Assembly: GCA_028583685.1 (NCBI GenBank)
Contig: JAMXIF010001210.1
Location: 10,151,468 to 10,215,467, forward strand
Direction of reading: 5' to 3'
Length of the DNA: 64,000 nucleotides
Source: Petaurus breviceps papuanus
Taxonomy: Eukaryota; Chordata; Mammalia; Diprotodontia; Petauridae
The position numbers and the translations under genes are program-made. Of the stretch, positions 11,068 to 22,765 are shown piece by piece (positions within the stretch are counted from its first letter, which is position 1; each line of letters begins with the position of its first letter). The notes under the pieces were generated by a model. It had not been told where the DNA came from, searched no databases, and was given only the letters and a program-made list of their open reading frames with translations.

Positions 11068-11235
11068 TGCAGTGAGGTGGAAAGTTCCCTGGATTTAGAA
11101 GCAACGGATCTGCGCTTGAGTTAGTTCTGCTTACCACCTGTGAGACTTTGGAGAAGTTGGCTTCACTCCTTGTGCCTCAGTGTTCTCGTTTGTAAAAATA
11201 AGATTATAGAACTAGACGATCACTAATAGCTCCAA
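11068..11235 (+). repeat. MIR-type CORE-SINE fragment
   Basis: Sense MIR relic in intron 1: 'ccctggatttagaagcaac', 'ccacctgtgagactttggag', 'tgcctcagtgttctcgtttg' and 'agaactagacgatcac'. Confidence 0.75.
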
Positions 11236-12184
11236 ATTTTATGAACTAGAACACTACTACAAGCTTAAGAATTTATACTAAACAAAGTGGTGTCTAGTGT
11301 TCATTACAGTCATTCTCTTTTGTCTTTTCTGAACTTAAAAGGTTTGGGGAAAAGGGAATGTGGTATTTTCACTGTCTTTTGTAACTTGATATGGTCCTGT
11401 GGAATATGCATCAGATGACTTCTGGGTGATGTTTACTTTTTAAACAAAAAACCCTAATTTGAAGTATTTATAGACACTGTGCCATGAAGACAAGGCCCCT
11501 TTTCCTTTTAATTGTAGAAAAAATAGTGGTGAAAAAAAAATCCATGTTGGGCAAAAAACATGCTTGTCTAGCAGTGATGGGAAAGTCTTTGAAATAAAAG
11601 TTGCTTGAATAAGAGACTAAGAATTAGACAAGTATATATGTTGTCAGCTGGCTTCTCTATGTGTAAGGCTTTTCTAGAACATTTAGAGATACAAACAGGG
11701 CACTATCTGATCTCTAGCAATTTAAATTTGTATCTACTTGGCCTAGTATATATTTGACTCTTAACAGTAGGTTTCATAAAGCTTTCTAACTGGAGGTTTG
11801 TAAACAAAAGTGTGAGTCCTCAGATATTATTTATTTATCTCAATCAAATTCTGTTGAAATATAGCAACCTTTCTGCTCTGATTTGATCTATTTATTTGAT
11901 CTGCAGCTAAATCTTGTTAGTTTTCATTTTATTTCTTTTTCTCTTTGCAGCCACAGCTATATGTGGGTCTTGGTTACTGCTATTTGCCCTTCACTATCCC
12001 CGAATTCTAGACATCGTGTTAAGTCATCACAGAACCTGGAGGGTAGGGGTCTGAGCACCTTCATGGTATTAAGCAAACTCTTAGCTCTTGATCTCCCTTG
12101 TTCCTGTGATTCAGAGTTGACACTTGCTAAAATGAAAATCATTTCTCTCTGTATTCTCATTTCTAACTGCTTTAATACTTACAT
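11236..12184. other. Unassigned intron 1 sequence
   Basis: AT-rich and without a recognisable gene or repeat family. Open frames at 11883-12209 (+) and 11957-12160 (-) overlap and resemble no protein I know. Confidence 0.5.
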
Positions 12185-12340
12185 ATCTAAAGCTGGAAAG
12201 GTACCTTAGAGGTTGCCTAGTCCAAAGCTGTCATTTTCTAGAAGAAATTGAAGCCTGGAAAAGTTAAGTGACTTACCTAATGTCACACATGTAAACCAAA
12301 GTCTTCTGAGTTTTTCCACCTTACCAGGGTCTTGAGTCCA
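12185..12340 (-). repeat. MIR-like SINE fragment
   Basis: 'aaagctggaaaggtacctta', 'gaggttgcctagtccaaa', 'aagttaagtgacttaccta' and 'atgtcacacatgtaa' follow the reversed order of the CORE-SINE-related mammalian element of this type. Confidence 0.65.
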
Positions 12341-12354
12341 TATCATATGAAGAA

Positions 12355-12950
12355 CTGGAGATTTTTAGCCCACAGAGAACACATGATCTCACTGTTAAAG
12401 AATTTGAAGGACTGTCATGTGGAAGATGGATTAGACTATTTCTTTTTATCCCCAGAGGGCAGAAGCAATGGGTAAAAGTTCTAGACAAGCAAATTTGAGA
12501 ATGATATTAGTCATAATAATAATAACTACTATTTATATGGTGCTTTAAGGTTTGCAAATTGTTTTTACAAATATTATTTTGTCCTTATAACAACCTTGGG
12601 AAGTGGGTGCTATTATTATGTCCATTTTACAGATGAGGAAACTGAAACAAAGGGTGAGTTACTTGCTTAGGGTCACACAACTAGTAAATGCCTAAGACTA
12701 GATTCGAACTCAAGTCTTTATGACTCCAGGTACAGCACTGTCCACCATAGCCACCTGTGTCCTAACAAGTGAAATGCCCAGAAGTGAAATGGACCTCCTC
12801 AGAAGGTGGTGGGTTGCCTTTTCTTGGAGTTCTTTAAGCAAAGGCTGGATGACCTCAAGTTGGGTATATTATAGAAGGGATGTCTATTCAGATAAGGGTT
12901 GAATTACATGGCAGCTGAGGTCCCTTTCAAATCTGCTCTCTTCTGTTTCC
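12355..12950 (+). repeat. L3/CR1-type LINE 3' end, split by a MIR
   Basis: The left part (12355-12512) has 'gaaggactgtcatgtgga', 'gattagactatttctttt' and 'ccagagggcagaagcaatg'. The right part (12771-12950) has 'ccttttcttggagttcttta', 'aaaggctggatgacctcaag' and 'tgaggtccctttcaaatctg'. Together they are the conserved CR1/L3 3' end, broken by a reversed MIR. Confidence 0.8.
12513..12770 (-). repeat. MIR/MON1 SINE inside L3
   Basis: 'actatttatatggtgcttta', 'ccattttacagatgaggaaa', 'agggtcacacaactagtaaa' and 'gattcgaactcaagtcttta' are the reversed MIR blocks. It divides an L3 into two collinear parts, so it is younger than that L3. Confidence 0.85.
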
Positions 12951-12984
12951 ATTCTTTTGAATAGGGCTGTCCCTCATGTGTATA

Positions 12985-13150
12985 GTGTTCTTCTTCCTTA
13001 CTTCCATCTCTTAAAATCACTAGCTTCCTTCCAGAGATTTCCTCAGAATCCCCAGCTCAGATGCCACCTTCTAGGAAAAGTCTTTCCTGATCATGTTGTT
13101 TGTTAATAGTCTTTCCTAAAAGTAGTATTTACTTAATCATTACAGAGTAT
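12985..13150 (+). repeat. L2 LINE fragment
   Basis: 'tcactagcttccttccagag', 'cccagctcagatgccacctt' and 'ctaggaaaagtctttcctga' match the sense L2 3' region. Confidence 0.7.
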
Positions 13151-13289
13151 ATGTTTATTTAAATACCAAGAAGGTTTTAGTTTCCATTTTAATTTTACAA
13201 AATTTTCTAGACTGGTTTCCTTCAAAGATTGTGATTTGGAATATGGACGATTGTTGTGACATATGGTGTTTTTTTGTTTTGTTTTGTTT

Positions 13290-14450
13290 TTTTGTCTCAT
13301 TAGCTAGATGTTGTGAATACAAAGACAAAAACAAAATAGTTACTACCCTCAGGGAGCTTACTTTCTGTTAGGGAGTACACAAAATGTATGCAAAATTAAT
13401 TCAAGCAGAATTGTGGGGAGGGAAAGAACACTAATAACTGGGGTTTTCATGGACTAAGTAGTACCAGAGTGGAGGCTTGGAAGAAGAAAAGGATTTTTCA
13501 AGGGAGAGTAGAAGATTGAGTGCATTGCATGTAGTGGGGGATTGCTCGTGTGAATGCGTAAAAGTGGGAGATGGAGTGTTACGTTCAGGAACAACTGTTA
13601 TTGTAGTTTGTCTGGAGTGTAGAATTCATCAAGAGGAGTATGTGAAATCAGATTGGAAGGTAGGTTGGAGTCAGACTGAAAGATCTGAAATGTTTACAAG
13701 TTGAGGAATTTGCATTTTATCCCAGAAATACTTTAATGGGAGAGGCTTGGAAGGTTTTTGAGAAGGGAAATGACATCATCAGACCTGTACCTTAGAAATA
13801 GTATTTGGACGTTTGTATGGAGACTGAATTAGAGAAGGGAGGACTGAATCAAGGGGCCCAGTGGGAGGTAGTGTAGTAATTCAGCATAGTGGTCCTGAGG
13901 ACTTGTCTGGTCTAGTGTGGAGGCCATGTCCATAGAAAGAAGACAGTTATGAGAGACATTATGGAGATAGAAATGATGTGACTTGGCAGTTGCTTCTATC
14001 TGGGAGAGAATGAAGAGTCAAGAATTAATCTGAGTTTATGCATCTGGGTGCCTGAGAATGTAGTTTGTTGTGGTTGTTCAATTGTGTCTGACCTTTCTTG
14101 ACCCTGCTTGGGGTTTTCTTGGCCAAGATGCTGGAGTAGTTTGCCATTTCCTTCTCTATCTCATTATACAGATAAGGAAACTGAGGCAAACAAAGTTAAG
14201 TGATTTGTCCAGGATCACACAGCTAAGTAAGTGTCTGAGGTCAGATTTGAATTCATGAAGATGAAATTTTCTGATTGCGAGCCCAGTACTCTATCCACTC
14301 CACTATCTAGCTGTCTGAGGGTGGAGTTTTCCTCAAAATAAGTAGAGAAATTTGGTGAAAGGGTTGATTGGTGAGGGAAGCTATTTCTGTTTTGAGCACT
14401 TTGAATTTGAGATGTTAGTGGTACATCCTGGAAGAGATCTTCAAGAAGTG
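13290..14450 (-). repeat. L2 LINE, split by a MAR1 SINE
   Basis: Reversed L2: 'tgaatacaaagacaaaaac', 'ctcagggagcttactttctg', 'aaatgacatcatcagacctg', 'ggaggtagtgtagtaattca'. The part right of the SINE (14319-14450) continues at lower confidence. Confidence 0.75.
14061..14318 (-). mobile_element. MAR1-type CORE-SINE, near full length
   Basis: Reverse complement of MAR1. It starts 'gttgtggttgttcaattgtg' and continues 'tggggttttcttggccaaga', 'tggagtagtttgccatttcc', 'gataaggaaactgaggcaaa', 'tcacacagctaagtaagtg' and 'ctatccactccactatctag'. It interrupts an L2. Confidence 0.88.
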
Positions 14451-14497
14451 GCTCTTAATGCAGGACTATAGTAGAATTGAGGACAAAGGCTGTGGTA

Positions 14498-14575
14498 TCT
14501 GTGTGTGTGTGTGTATGCATGTACATATATATGTGTATATATGTGTGTGCATATATATGTAATATATGCACATTT
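14498..14575. repeat. TG/TA microsatellite
   Basis: (TG)n grading into (TATG)n. A spurious 113-114 codon frame exists on each strand across it. Confidence 0.9.
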
Positions 14576-14579
14576 ATGA

Positions 14580-15094
14580 TTTTAAAGCCGAAAATGTATT
14601 CTATTCCTACAGGTAGGAATAGAACCTGTAAAGAACAGAGTGATGGAAACCATGGCAAGAGACAATATTTAGGTGGTTTCAGGCAGGACAGAAAGGAGCT
14701 TTTGGGTCCCAAGCTGAGGTTCTTCTCCTTTGGGGGCTCTCCACGGCACCAGGGAGCCAGTTGGGGTGACCCCAGAGCACTTGAGCTAGCAATCTCCATC
14801 TTAGTAAAACTGAGGTAGAAAATCAGGCCCCAGATATACTCTGACTAGAAAAGTCACAAAGTCCATCCACACACTTTTATTTTTTATATATAGGAAAAAC
14901 CTAGAGACACCTTTAGGCCTGGTCCTAGAACTATTTTTAAAGTTAAACATACTGACTAGGATTATAGATTAAAAGCAGCTGGGATCTGAGACTGTTAAGG
15001 GATTAAAAAAAAACTTCTGAGAAAGGACAGTTAACAGTGATAAAAGGAATAACTGGAAGTAGCAGAATCAACTAGCAAATTCACCAACTATAAT
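14580..15094. other. Unassigned intron 1, with a short perfect palindrome
   Basis: No gene or named repeat. Positions 14599-14624 form a perfect 12-base inverted repeat with a two-base spacer (arms TTCTATTCCTAC and GTAGGAATAGAA). Confidence 0.6.
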
Positions 15095-15276
15095 AAACCC
15101 ATCTTTTTTTTTTTTTAAGCAATAGGGGTTAAGTAACTTGCTCATGGTTACATGGCCAGTTATTTCTGGGTGTGGCGCTAAGTATCTGCGCCTGGATTTG
15201 ATCCACAGGTCATCCCGACACTGGAGCCCGTGGTTTTACTCGATGAGCCACCTGGCTGCCCCAAAAAACCCATCTT
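15095..15276 (-). mobile_element. tRNA-derived SINE (WSINE-like variant) with TSD
   Basis: The body at 15106-15265 is reversed: a T-run, 'gcaataggggttaagtaact', 'catggttacatggccagtta', 'ctgggtgtggcgctaag' and a 'gagccacctggctgcccc' end. A perfect 11-base duplication, AAACCCATCTT, flanks it (15095-15105 and 15266-15276). It belongs to a variant with 'ccagttatttctgggtg' in the body, seen again at 26.2 and 36.8 kb. Confidence 0.92.
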
Positions 15277-15719
15277 AAGAACAGTTTTCTTAGTAACTCC
15301 AGGGACTGGTTTTTTTTAAAACACAGTATAATAATTTATATTCCTAACAATGACCTCAAGAAAAGTTATCATTTTGTTCAGTATACTCTGTTTAAGATGG
15401 TAGGTAAATGTAGAATATACTTCATGAATTCTCCATAGAAATGGTTTAACTATAAAAAAAGATGTGTTATCTAAAGGAGTAAGCTTCAGCTACTTGGAAA
15501 ATTCTATGGAGCTCTTTATCTCATTCATCTGAGATAAATAAGGCATTAATGCACCATGTTGAAGTGAATAAAATGCTATTTGGCAATGTGAACTTCAAAA
15601 TTTTATCTTAAACCAATACATTACTCTTAGTATCTTAGTTATTTTCATTTTACTTAGTTTTTCTGGCATTTTTTTCTTGCCTGCAAATGGATATGAATGT
15701 TTTGGTTTTATTTTTAAAT

Positions 15720-16200
15720 TGGGAAACCGGGTAGCAAAGTAGATAGAATGCTATACCAGGAGTGAGGAAGACCTGATTTCAAACCCTGTACCAGACAACA
15801 ATAGCTATGTGACTCTGTGCAAGTCATTTAATCTCTTTCAATCCAAGTCATTTAATCTCTTTCAGTCTCAATTTCTTTATCAATAAAATGGGGATAAAAA
15901 TAGCACCTATCTGGGGTGGCTAGGTGGCAAAGTGATTAGAGCACTGGCCCTGGAGTCTGGAGGACCTGAGTTCAAATCCAGCCTCAGACACTTAACACTA
16001 GCCATGTGACCTTGGGTAAGTCACTTAACCCCAATTGCCCTGCCTAACCCCCTCCACAAAGCAAAAAAAACCAAAACCAAAACCACTTAACTTGCTGGGT
16101 TATTATGAGGATCAAATGTGATAACATGTAGAATGCCTTGAAAATCTCAAAACTTTAGATATTATGTTAGATATTATTTTGTTAATGTTAGATATTATTA
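15720..16200 (+). repeat. MIR/MON1 SINE split by a WSINE, with a small tandem duplication
   Basis: Sense MIR: 'atgctataccaggagtgagg', 'catttaatctctttca', 'ataaaatggggataaaaata', then after the insertion 'gggttattatgaggatcaaa'. The 21-base block beginning 'caagtcatttaatc' is repeated 24 bases apart (15820-15840 and 15844-15864), a local tandem duplication. Confidence 0.85.
15909..16084 (+). mobile_element. WSINE/WALLSI-type SINE inside MIR
   Basis: 'ggggtggctaggtggcaaag', 'ctggagtctggaggacctga', 'gttcaaatccagcctcagac', 'gtgaccttgggtaagtcact', 'ccccaattgccc' and a (CCAAAA)n tail. It breaks the surrounding MIR. The target duplication is unclear. Confidence 0.88.
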
Positions 16201-18414
16201 AATATTATGTTATGGGGAGAATTGTTTTGAATGCTCCTGCTTTTAAAACCTTTTATTAACTCTCATTATCTATTTGTTCTAACAGTGGCTTTGTGCCTAA
16301 TCCTACACTCTTCTAATTCTTGAGTGGTTATTAGACATATTTGTGAGGCCTACATGTAATATTTTTAGATGCTTTGCCCTGCATATTCTGCCACATAAAA
16401 TTAATTTGAGATTAAAGTGTATGGCTGAACTAATTTGGTAATGTACTTTAAGAAGTAAACTTGCCGTATCTAAGTTTACATACCATCATTGGTGATCAAG
16501 TAGATAACTTAATTCTTCAGTCGTGTTTTTGAGTCATGCACTGATAACTGAAAAATAATGAGCTCTACTTGAATTATTATTTGTTTGATGTCTTCTGTGA
16601 CCACCCAAGCTGTTTTTATCTTTATTTGAATTCCTTTAGTTTCAGAGAGAATTCCTTTTTCATTTTTTTAAGCAGAATTTCTTAGTTATAAAATCTCTCA
16701 CTAATAAACTCTTACTTATAAACTTTTAAAGAACTGAGCTAACCATATCCAGGACATGCCAAATACTATAGCGAACTGATGTAAATTAAGAGTTTTCAAA
16801 TTGTTTTCTAAAGGAATCTGGAAAGCATGACACTATAGAACTACATTTACATGTTTCTACTGAGCAGCTGTGGAAGGCAGTAATCTGCATAAATGCTTTC
16901 CTCTTTATTTTATTAGCCTATGAATTAACTTCTGTATTGTGCCTTTTTTTTTGAAGGAAAAATTGTCAAAGAGAAAATGATAACTATGAATCATATACAC
17001 ATGAACACATACATATACATTTATATACACGTGCATGTGTATATATGTATATTAATTCACCTTACTGTAGGATCCTTCAGCTTCTGAAGATTCAAGAGAG
17101 TAACTTGGCTCTCTTTTTGTTACCTGAAATTACTCCTTGTCCTTTACTATACATGTAAGCACTCTCTGAAATTGTCCAAATTATAATTCTGTGAGTTTTA
17201 AGTATTTAAGGAATAGATTTATTACTTTTCAGATTGAAAATTAAAAAAAAACTTTAGTAGACAATATAAAAGACACGAATTGATTGGACTTTAGAATAAG
17301 GTAAACAAGATTTTGAAATTTACCTTTACTGCAAATTTTCTCAGGAGCAAGTCTTAGTATAGGCTAGCATAGGCTTACATTATTTCAAATGAAGGGGAGA
17401 TTTTCTAGAATGGTATGCTTCTAATATTTGAAAGTTGCCAAAAGTTCAGTTAGATTTTTATGAGGAAGATACTTTGATTCATAATGTTTTGTTACTAAGT
17501 ATCAAGCCCAACTCAATAAATATTCATTTTGTGTCTTTTTCCAACTCTAAGCAACCTATGGAGTACATGTTTTGCTAAATATTCTATGTTGACATATTGC
17601 TGAATTCCATTTAAATAATGCCAAATCCTAAAACATTTATATCTTAAAATCTTCTTAAAATTAGACACCTTAAAATTACAGGTTAAATCACTAATAGAAA
17701 CATTTTGGAAGCAACAGGGAAAAGTTTGTTTGAAGGTTCACAAAATATTTTTGCAAGTAAAATTTATTTTCTTTTTAGCTCAGAAGGAATGTTCTCTGAG
17801 TTAAAGCATAAATTTAGAAAAAAATTACAATTTATGGCAATAGCAATGATTTGGCCATTTAAATTCTTTATTAAACAAATTTGATTTTGTTTATAATAAC
17901 AATAAATTTCAGAGTGATCAAAGAAAAAAAATTTGAGTCATTTTCAGACTTTTATGAACTATGCAGCCTCACTAATTTTATCACATCTCAGACATTTGAG
18001 GGTTAAACTTGGAAGGAAAATATATACATAAAGTCAACTCTGGATTGCCAGCTTGAAGATTATCTATAGCCAGTGATTATATTTTTTTAAGGTTAATTAC
18101 TAATGCTATCCAGAAAGAAAACTTTTTGTCTTTGCCTTATGCAGAAGACTTATTTTTGGTTTAAGCCAAATGTAATTGTGGAATTCTGTGGTTAAAAAGT
18201 AGTTATTTAAAGATAGTGATTTGTATATTCATTGTTGAATGAAATTGTATATTCATTGCCATTTGTACAGATGACATAGAGTGGACAGTACCTTGATTAT
18301 TCATTCTTTTTCAAAGTGAAAAAATTTGCAAACATTGAGTTTGGATATTTTGTAGTTTAAGCAATGAATAGGTAGTTTCATAAGTTGCTGGAACCAATGT
18401 GTCTTCTCCCCTAT
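16201..18414. other. Unassigned AT-rich intron 1
   Basis: About 2.2 kb in which I recognise no gene and no repeat except a CA/TA-rich microsatellite at about 16990-17055. This is the longest repeat-poor stretch of intron 1, so conserved non-coding elements are possible but cannot be judged from one sequence. Confidence 0.5.
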
Positions 18415-19365
18415 TTCTCTCCTGTATTCAGTCTCCTAACTCCATCTCCTTGCTCAACAGTTATATCTAAATGTTCTGTAGGCAACTTACTTCATTCTAT
18501 TTCCCCCTAAACCTACCTTTCCTTCTAAATTCTTTATATATGTAGAGGATATATCATCATCTTCTAGTAACTCAAGATTGTAATCTAGGAGTCTTCCTTG
18601 ACTTCTGACTCACTCTCTATATCTTATCAGTTGCCAAATTTTGTTGATTCTACCTCTGCAACATTTCTCACATATGTCTCCTTTTCACACCATACTCACC
18701 CTGATTCTGGCCCTTATTATATCTCCCTTGAACTATTGTAGGAATCTTCTAATTGGTCTTTTCACACCCACCAATTCTTTTGCAATCCATTCTTCACCCA
18801 GCTGTCAAATTAAATCATAGTTTTGACCACATTATTCCCCTGATCAAGAAGCTTCAGTGGCATCCTCTGGCCTAGAAGATAAAATGTAAATTCTTCTTTT
18901 TGAAGAAGAAAAGTCTTTAAAAACTGACTCTAGCCTCTTTCCAGATTGACTGCATATTCTTCCCCATTATACACCCTTTGTTCTCACTGATCAGGCTTAT
19001 TTGCTGTTCCCAGTATATGACATTGTGTTAATGACACTGTTACACATTTATGCCTTTGTACAAGCTGTCCCTCATGCCTAAAACTAAAACGCTCTCCTTT
19101 ACCTCTGCCTTTTGGAATCCTATCCTTTATTCAAGATTCAGCCCAACTGCAACCTCTTACAAGAGGTCTTTCTTGTTTCTCCGAGTTTTTAGTGCCTTCC
19201 TTTTCCTATTACTTTGTATTTATTTTTTTGTGTCCTTGTAGTTTCCCCCAGTAGAATGTCAGCTCCTGGAAGGGGTTTCATTTTTGTATTATACCCCAGC
19301 ACCTAGAATAATGCCTGATACATTGTAGATAATAAATAAATGCTTGTTGACTTGAATTTTAGGTT
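18415..19365 (+). repeat. L2 LINE 3' kilobase
   Basis: Long sense L2 copy: 'gttgccaaattttgttgatt', 'tgatcaagaagcttcagtgg', 'tctagcctctttccagattg', 'tatgcctttgtacaagctgt', 'tagtgccttccttttcctat', 'cccagcacctagaataatgc' and the end 'aataaatgcttgttgactt'. Confidence 0.9.
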
Positions 19366-19929
19366 CTGAAGCCCCCTATTATTAAACTAACTCCTTGAGG
19401 GAGAAAGAATTATGATTTTTTTTCCTATGTTGTGACCAATACCAAGTTTAGGATGCATGTTCCATGAATGTAAATATTCAGCAAAGGTGATAATCATTGC
19501 AATAGCAGAATATAGAACTGGGGAGAAAAACCACTGGAGGGGGATTCTCCAGGATCCAGTTTGATATTAAAGAACCACCTTTTTCTTTTCTTCTAAGTGT
19601 GTACATCATTTGAACACTAATAATCAAGAAATAAATGTACATAAAAGTATCTTTTTTTTTGAGGACACTGAGTTCTTCAGTGTGTTGTGTAAATTGAGCA
19701 TTCTTGGTTTCTCCTTTAATATCCTTTTATGAATTCAATAGCCTGGTCATTTAAGAGTTCTGGTATACTTCATACCAAATAAACATAATTTAAACATAAT
19801 AACATTCAACAAATATTGCACTGGACATGGTCACCACTATTATACCACTTGTTCTGGATGTAGAATGTATAGGAGATAAGACTGAATATCTTCTCTCGTC
19901 TCTTACCTTGGAAGTTGATTGATTTTTTG
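19366..19929. other. Unassigned intron 1
   Basis: No gene or clear repeat. AT-rich. Confidence 0.5.
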
Positions 19930-20475
19930 GTCATTCTCAATTTGACAAATGAGCATGAATATCCTCATCTACAAAAAACCAGAAAAATCAGATTTTAGAT
20001 GAAACCACATATCTTTAGTTGATGAGCAGCTTCTTTCCATGTCTTTGATACAACAAAAAGAATTGCTATAAATATTTTGATGCATATGGGCCCTTTCCCT
20101 CTGTGGACCCTTGTTGGTTCATGCCTGCTAGTAGTATTGCTAGATCAAATGGTTTTCACAGTTTGGTGTCTTTTGGGGTATAGTTCCACATTCCTTTCCA
20201 GAATAGTTGGACCAAACCACATGTCCATTAACAGTGTTTTTCTTTACCCATTCTTTCATATTCCCTTCAATGATTATAATTTTTTGGTCATTTTTACTGA
20301 TCTGATGGGTATGAGATAGAAACTTAGAATTGTTTAAATTTGTATTTATGAAATTATTTGTGATTTGGAACATTTTTCCATATGATGGAAGTTGCTTTTA
20401 AAAAATGAATATCTGCTGATTCTGTTAAGATGCATTTATTTTTCATCTAATGTAGAAACTAGAAGTTTTTTTGTC
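19930..20475 (-). repeat. L1 LINE 3' region, diverged
   Basis: Reversed L1: 'agaattgctataaatatttt', 'tgctagatcaaatggttttc', 'tccagaatagttggaccaaa' and 'tttactgatctgatgggtat'. Adjacent open frames on both strands are decayed L1 sequence, not genes. Confidence 0.82.
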
Positions 20476-20484
20476 ATTTTGCAT

Positions 20485-20835
20485 GTGCTTTTTTTTACTC
20501 TTAATAGTATTTTATTTTTCCAATTACATGTAAAGATAGTTTTAAACAGTTACTTTTATAAGATTTTGAGTTCCAAATTTTTTCTCTCTCTCCTCCCTCC
20601 CCAAGATGGCAAGCAATTCAATATAGGTTATACATCTATAATCATATTAAGCATATTTCAACATTAGTCATGTGGTAGAAGAAGAATAAGAACAAAAGGG
20701 AAAAACCATGAGAAAGAAAAAACAAAAAAAAGTAAAAATAGTATGCTTTGATCTACATTCAGATGCAATAATAGTTCTTTCTCTAGACATGGACAACATT
20801 TTCCATTGTGAGTTAGAAGCTAGAGTGTTAAGAAG
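20485..20835 (-). repeat. L1 LINE 3' end (second copy)
   Basis: A separate L1 3' terminus beginning 'ttaatagtattttatttttc', then 'caattacatgtaaagatagt', 'ccctccccaagatggcaag' and 'gaaaaaccatgagaaagaaa'. It abuts the previous fragment, suggesting insertion into it or next to it. Confidence 0.82.
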
Positions 20836-20884
20836 ACTTGTTATTTGAACTTGAATTTTTTTTTAAATGTGTGCTTTTTTTTAA

Positions 20885-21058
20885 ATATTTTTTTTTTGCT
20901 TTTTGGAGGGGGGAGGGTAGGGCAATTGGGGTTAAGTGACTTGCCCAAGGTCACACAACTAGTTTATTTTTGTGTCAAGTGTCTGAGGCCAGATCTGAAC
21001 CCAGGTCCTCCTGACTCCAGGGCCGGTGCTCAACTCACTGCACTACCTAGCCGCCCCT
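20885..21058 (-). mobile_element. WSINE/WALLSI-type SINE
   Basis: Reversed: a T-run, 'ggcaattggggttaagtgac', 'ttgcccaaggtcacacaact', 'gaacccaggtcctcctgact' and the head 'ctacctagccgcccc'. The flanks carry similar 'ttaaat(t)n' sequence, a probable target duplication. Confidence 0.88.
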
Positions 21059-22179
21059 TAAATTTTTTTTTTAATGTAAAATATAATAAAATGAAGTTAC
21101 TGAATTTAGGATTTTATAATCTCCCTGCATTGGTGATTTAAAGTGTTAATAGATAAGAGGATTTTGTTTCAATCATATACATACACACACATATTCTAAG
21201 GTACCCATTGTCAGAATATTTTAATACTATTTAATAATAAGATTGTGTGCACTTTAAAATAGATTTTGCTTTGGTCTGTTTTATATGACAAAAGTATAAG
21301 AAAATAAAAGCAACTCAGACATTCCAGGGCATGAGGAATCTTTCCCAATATATTCTGTGACAGCTTATGCCTCCTAATATATATGCTCAAAACAAAACCT
21401 AAACCGTTTTCTTATTTATTGATACTTTAAAGCCTAAATGTAGAGGGATTGTAAAATCCTATACACATATATTATACACCTTTATATATAATATATGCCT
21501 TTAAGAAATGTATAATTTTCATGTTAATTTTATATCCACATAATACAAATATGTGTGTATATACATACACACCTTTAAAAAGCATAAGTGGTTTGTATTT
21601 GGGAAGGTAATGTAGGAGGGGATAGAAGGCCAGGATGTACTCCTGGATGGGTTATACTGCTGAAACATGGTGTTGGCAGTAGTAGTCAGTGCTCCCCCGG
21701 GGACCCAACCACCAGTGTTAGTGGAAGTTGCAGAAGTAGCCCTGGAGGGGATGGTGACACTGTAGAGGTTTAATCTGGTATCATTTTGGGACCTTCACAT
21801 TTGCAGAGATCCATTGTAGGGATTCTCAGCCATTAAACTCTCATTTTTGGATACATTAGATAAAATTTAGCTTTTGTTTCTCTTTCTTTGGGGCTGTAAC
21901 TGGACAATCTTTTTTTGTCTTTTTAAACTGTGCTTCCTTACAAGTCAGACCAGATTTTTTGTGATATCTTTTGCTTGTTTGTATGCTTAAGTACTAATAT
22001 TTATTGTATTCATATACTCTTTTGTATGTAGGCAAGAAGCTGTATAGATATTTGAAGATATTGAAGATGGGGAATGCCAATGCCTAGCAATTCCCCTACA
22101 GCATGGTATAATAGCTTATACCATAATGGGGTATTGCTCTGTTAAAATATGAGTTTATGTCCATTTTATGGAGTCAGTG
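21059..22179. other. Intron 1: microsatellite and a compositionally distinct block
   Basis: A TA/CA-rich tract lies at about 21480-21575. It is followed at 21585-21780 by about 200 bases that are clearly richer in G and C than the surroundings (for example 'gctcccccggggacccaacc'). The open frame across this block is short and unlike a known protein. The rest is unassigned. Confidence 0.5.
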
Positions 22180-22346
22180 TAGATTAGCATAAAGCATTCA
22201 TTGGACTAGGAGTTAGGAAATGCAAGTTCTTAGTCTTGAGTCTGCCACTAACCAACTAGCTTTTCAGTTTCTTCATCTATAAAACGAAAGTGTTGGATTA
22301 GGTAATCACCTAGGCTCCTTCTAGTTCTAATATTTTATAACTCTAA
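22180..22346 (+). repeat. MIR-type CORE-SINE fragment
   Basis: 'cattggactaggagttagga', 'cttagtcttgagtctgccac', 'cagtttcttcatctataaaa' and 'ctaggctccttctagttcta' in sense MIR order. Confidence 0.75.
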
Positions 22347-22479
22347 GTAACTCTTTCTCAGAAGTAAAATGTACTTAGAAGAAGATAACATGAATGATGA
22401 AGAGCCTTTAGTTTTTGTCAAGTCAGGATCAGTTGAAGGAACTGGGGATTTTGAAGAGATATTAAGGAAAGACTTGAGG

Positions 22480-22765
22480 AAGAATGTAACAACTCCCTTT
22501 AGTTATTTGAAGTGTAATCACATGGATGGATTGTTCTTCTTGGCCATAGAGAGCAGAACTAGGACAAACAGGTAGAAATTGCAAAGAGGGAAATTTAAGC
22601 TTGATATAACGTAAACCTTTCTAACAAAGAGAGCTGTCTAAAAGTGAAATAGGCCGGCTGCCTCAGTACTTAGTAGGTTGTATTTCATTTGAAAATGTTA
22701 AAGGCTAGATGACCATTTGTTGGTTGTGTGGTAGAGGAAATTCTTGTTTAAGTATGGTTAGAAAA
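22480..22765 (+). repeat. L3/CR1-type LINE 3' fragment
   Basis: 'agttatttgaagtgtaatca', 'agagcagaactaggacaaac', 'aacctttctaacaaagagag', 'ctgtctaaaagtgaaatagg' and 'aggctagatgaccatttgtt' are the conserved L3 3' blocks. Confidence 0.8.
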
